From contig OX104113.1 of NCBI GenBank assembly GCA_944474755.1, positions 65,864,074 through 65,928,073 of the forward strand: a stretch of DNA of 64,000 nucleotides, read 5' to 3'. Of this stretch, positions 63,807 through 64,000 are shown in pieces. How positions within the stretch are numbered: position 1 is the stretch's first letter; each line of letters begins with the position of its first letter. This DNA is from Limnoperna fortunei. Taxonomy: Eukaryota > Mollusca > Bivalvia > Mytilida > Modiolidae. The translations under genes and the position numbers were made by a program. The notes under the pieces are model-generated. The model ran no database searches. It worked only from the letters and a program-made list of their open reading frames with translations, and was not told the DNA's origin.

Positions 63807-64000
63807 AAGCATGTCAATATTTCTGATGTAGCTTCTCCAGTTTCTGCAATAAAATGCGGCACATTTCTCAAGTGTTATTATATGCTGAAAATTCTAATTT
63901 GTTAATCTGATTTTGATGAGATTTTTTTATTTAAGTTTCCTTTGTGAATTGTGCAACAGATATTTCCTATCTTTTATAGTTTTTCAGGTAAAGGTAAGAC

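Larger units (their letters stand above)
62423..64000. other. EHBP1 intron, upstream part (continues beyond window)
   Basis: Noncoding, holding a minus-strand SINE (63095-63350) and a dispersed repeat (63637-63806). It contains a stretch of short 'tcatgaatta/aattcatgat' inverted words near 62665-62710. The next upstream EHBP1 exon, which must end at a codon boundary, is not in the window. Confidence 0.7.

Overview
This is a stretch of AT-rich eukaryotic, almost certainly molluscan (probably bivalve), nuclear DNA. Evidence: genes are split by GT-AG introns of up to about 20 kb; there is no bacterial-style gene packing; and several SINE copies combine a tRNA-like head with the body and tail typical of mollusc SINEs (tail motif 'gctgaaagtggcgttaaa'). 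Short terminal-inverted-repeat elements and minisatellites are common. The species cannot be named from the sequence.

The only gene I can support is the 3' half of an EH-domain-binding protein 1 (EHBP1) orthologue on the minus strand. Ten coding exons run from 62422 down to a TGA stop at 12543-12545. They total 990 nt (329 residues plus stop), every junction is GT-AG, and the phase matches at every join. The upstream exons (NT-C2 and calponin-homology domains and NPF motifs in known family members) lie beyond 64000. The window encodes a charged linker, the full bMERB Rab-binding coiled coil and a C-terminal CaaX box (CCIQ). In the family, the CH domain binds actin, NPF motifs bind EHD ATPases, bMERB binds Rab8/Rab10-type GTPases and the lipidated tail adds membrane attachment, linking endosomal tubules to the cytoskeleton during recycling. 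Only the last two modules are visible here.

Layout: 1 to about 8160 is intergenic DNA with no convincing gene apart from one weak signal-peptide-like small ORF. About 8170-12542 is the 3' flank or 3' UTR of the gene, end unknown. The five exons from 51220 to 12543 are separated by introns of 5.5, 19.8 and 13.0 kb (bMERB core), with a further 4.9 kb intron up to the 56 kb exon. The 19.8 kb intron holds four unrelated tandem arrays (57, about 59, about 61 and 52 bp units), two MITE-like elements and SINE pieces. The 51.2-56.1 kb intron is a nest of repeats: a MITE with many sub-terminal motifs, a 1.05 kb TIR element with TA flanks, a SINE and an array of about 160-bp units. Exons at 56.1-57.6 kb are clustered, then 61.7 and 62.4 kb.

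I found no operon, CRISPR, phage or other new multigene system. What is worth a second look is repeat biology (a SINE head amplified as a satellite, MITE-in-minisatellite nesting, homopolymer growth at one SINE site), the CaaX end of EHBP1 and one candidate secreted peptide.
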